A stretch of DNA of 64,000 nt, taken from a bacterium (GTDB lineage Bacteria > Actinomycetota > Acidimicrobiia > Spongiisociales > Spongiisociaceae). Numbering within the stretch: the stretch's first letter is position 1; every line of letters starts with the position of its first letter. The notes beneath the pieces were generated by a model, which made no database searches, had not been told where the DNA came from, and saw only the letters and a program-made list of their open reading frames with translations. The stretch spans positions 1 through 64,000 of the forward strand of contig JAPOQZ010000074.1 in NCBI GenBank assembly GCA_026710435.1, in the 5' to 3' direction. Of the stretch, positions 62,615 to 64,000 are shown in pieces. Both the position numbers and the translations under genes were made by a program.

Positions 62615-63277
62615 ATGAGCATCCGCAATGCATTCATCTCCTCCGAACTGTACGACTACATCGTCGCCACCACTCTCCGGGACGACGCGGTGCTCGCCGA
62701 CCTGAGAGCGGAGACTGCGCAGCATCCCGAATCGGGAATGCAGATATCACCCGATCAGGGCCAGTTGATGGGCATGTTGACGGGGCTGGTCGGTGCTTCC
62801 CGGGCAATCGAGGTGGGTGTCTTCACCGGCTACAGCAGCCTCTGCGTCGCACGGGCGCTCCCCGATGACGGCATCCTGGTGGCGTGCGACGTCAGCGTCG
62901 AGTACACGCGAATCGCCCGGCGTTTCTGGGAGCGGGCGGGAGTGTCGGGAAAGATCGACCTGCGGATTGGTCCCGCCGTGGACACGCTCGACGCCATGAT
63001 CGCCAACGACGAGTCAGGCACTTACGATCTGGCGTTCATAGATGCGGACAAGGGCAACTACCCGCGGTACTACGAACGCTGCCTGCGTCTTCTGAGGCCC
63101 GGTGGCTTGATGCTGGTCGACAACGCGCTGTGGGGTGGCCGGGTAGCGGACCCGGAGCGCACGGGCGACATCACCTCGACCATGCGAGATCTCAACAACA
63201 TGGCTGGCCGGGACAGCCGAGTCGAGGTGACTCTCCTCCCGATCGGCGACGGGCTGCTGCTTGCCCGGAAGGTCTGA
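62615..63277 (+). CDS. SAM-dependent O-methyltransferase (caffeoyl-CoA OMT-like)
   Basis: The 220-residue protein has the SAM-binding motif AIEVGVFTGYSSLCVARALP, the acidic ACDVSVEYTRIARRFWERAG and the metal-site block YDLAFIDADKGNYPRYYERC with DNALWGGRVADP of class I cation-dependent O-methyltransferases. The acceptor is unknown; catechol-type substrates are usual for the family. ATG 62615 has GGAG upstream. Stands alone; a possible TATACT box lies at 62513-62518. Confidence 0.92.
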   Translation: MSIRNAFISSELYDYIVATTLRDDAVLADLRAETAQHPESGMQISPDQGQLMGMLTGLVGASRAIEVGVFTGYSSLCVARALPDDGILVACDVSVEYTRIARRFWERAGVSGKIDLRIGPAVDTLDAMIANDESGTYDLAFIDADKGNYPRYYERCLRLLRPGGLMLVDNALWGGRVADPERTGDITSTMRDLNNMAGRDSRVEVTLLPIGDGLLLARKV

Positions 63278-63304
63278 CCCGAGCGCCCGGTCTCCGTTCT
63301 TGGG

Positions 63305-63484
63305 GGTCCCCCGGTGACCAGTCGCGAACCGGTGGTGGACGGGTCGAAGATGAGCGGTGGGTGGGTACGCGTCGGCGCACCGATCGCGAAGGCCTGGTTC
63401 CCGAGCAGTGCCTCGGTACCACCCGAGGGAGGCATGAGCGGGACCGAGTTGGTGATGGCGACACCGACCTTCGTTCCCGGAGAG
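63305..63484 (-). pseudogene. Ldh_2 (malate/lactate dehydrogenase-like) fragment
   Basis: On the minus strand the frame KVGVAITNSVPLMPPSGG, then TEALLGNQAFAIGAPTRTHP and PLIFD, matches the middle of the YlbC/Ldh_2 oxidoreductase family (ALTN-x3-PLMAPxGG...LGTNPIAIAVP). Only about 60 codons are left; no start, no C-terminal part. It is a remnant between the O-methyltransferase and the PadR gene. The family call rests on motif resemblance. Confidence 0.55.
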
Positions 63485-63489
63485 TCGCG

Positions 63490-63880
63490 TTAAGGGCGAA
63501 CCCACCCGGAGCGGGTAGAGACCATAGTGTCGTCGAGGACCTCGGTGACCAACTCGCGGATCTTGTAACGCAGATCGTCCAGAGCCTGCTGCCCCCGGTC
63601 GGTCAACGAGTAGTACTTGCGGACCTTGCCTCCGACCACCTGTGGAGACCGTTCTAGGAACCCGATCTCCTCAAGTCCGTGCAGAAGGGGGTAAAGCGTG
63701 CCAAGGTGACAGGTTGTAGCCGTGGATGGCCAACTCCTCGTTCAGGGCAACTCCGTAGACGGGACTCTTGCTCGCACAGTGGAGCACATGGACCCGCACC
63801 AAGCCGAGCAGGATGTCGCGAAAGAGCCTGCTATGGGTCTTGAAGGTGGGATGTCCTTGTATGCGATCGGTTTTGCTCAT
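63490..63880 (-). pseudogene. PadR-family transcriptional regulator, frameshifted
   Basis: From ATG 63880 the protein reads HSRLFRDILLGLVRVHVLH to EELAIHGYNLSP, then leaves frame at about 63703. The other frame continues GTLYPLLHGLEEIGFLERSP then VVGGKVRKYYSLTDRGQQAL, a textbook PadR winged helix, and ends at TAA 63490-63492. Removing one T restores the family pattern GYxLSPGTLYPLLH. A recent mutation or a sequence error would both explain it. No clear target gene is adjacent. Confidence 0.75.
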
Positions 63881-64000
63881 GCAGCTTCCAGTCCGTTTCC
63901 TTCAGGGTCGGCAGGTCAGGCTTCGGACGAGATCCAGTCCCGATTGTGGGTTCGGACTCCACCCTGGGCTGCTCTTGGTATCGTAGCCCGATATTGCCGC
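63881..64000. other. Right edge, nothing recognised
   Basis: The last 120 bp upstream of the PadR gene hold no ORF or repeat that I can support. The promoter of the PadR gene should lie here. Confidence 0.4.

Noticed and set aside
1-64000. tRNA, rRNA, riboswitch or prophage genes
   Set aside because: None was recognised by eye. A covariance-model scan would be needed to exclude small RNAs.

Overview
The window looks like chromosomal DNA of a high-GC actinobacterium, probably Acidimicrobiia-like. Pointers are GC-rich third codon positions, frequent GTG/TTG starts, an F420-dependent nitroreductase-like protein, a DUF222-type HNH endonuclease, a Rex repressor and a 13-gene nuo operon. The placement is an inference from gene content; no rRNA or tRNA gene was found.

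Layout. 1-2172: a CRISPR array of 30 repeats, open at the left edge, with no cas gene in the window. 2173-5780: an LCP-family cell-wall gene behind a frameshifted secreted-protein gene, then a pile of IS110, ISL3 and IS3 relics ending beside one solitary CRISPR repeat. 5780-13347: F420-dependent oxidoreductase, a giant secreted LRR protein, choline-sulfatase, a frameshifted MNT/HEPN toxin-antitoxin pair and proA. 13583-21315: a Clp1-like P-loop kinase, then HPr, enzyme I and the mannitol operon (IIC, IIB, IIA, mtlD), which together make a complete mannitol PTS. 21316-24903: small palindromic MITE-like elements around a membrane protein and a SAM hydroxide adenosyltransferase, then a decayed ISL3 element. 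24918-35120: a lipoprotein and two divergent respiratory operons. The minus operon encodes CcoN-, CcoO- and CcoP-like proteins. The plus operon encodes a membrane protein, a 2x[4Fe-4S] ferredoxin, split cytochrome b, Rieske, a di-haem cytochrome c and a small membrane protein. 35329-39853: rex, argJ, an HNH endonuclease and a DUF433/DUF5615 toxin-antitoxin pair. 40201-55292: complete complex I (nuoA-N, nuoE and nuoF fused). 55285-63880: a bactofilin-like membrane protein, topA, an MFS transporter, tmk, holB, an O-methyltransferase, an Ldh_2-family fragment and a frameshifted PadR regulator.

How it fits together. Complex I, the bc-type module and Rex form an electron-transport block that would take electrons from NADH (and perhaps ferredoxin) through quinone to cytochrome c. 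The strongest candidate for something undescribed is the divergent pair of operons at 25864-35120. Its CcoN-like subunit lacks the canonical haem and copper ligands, the CcoO-like subunit seems to have His in place of the axial Met, and three proteins from both operons share a small N-terminal helical domain on a Pro/Ala-rich linker. A second theme is intergenic repeats: at least three families of 100-190 bp elements sit directly on gene ends, where their terminal CTAG supplies stop codons and perhaps a -10 promoter box.
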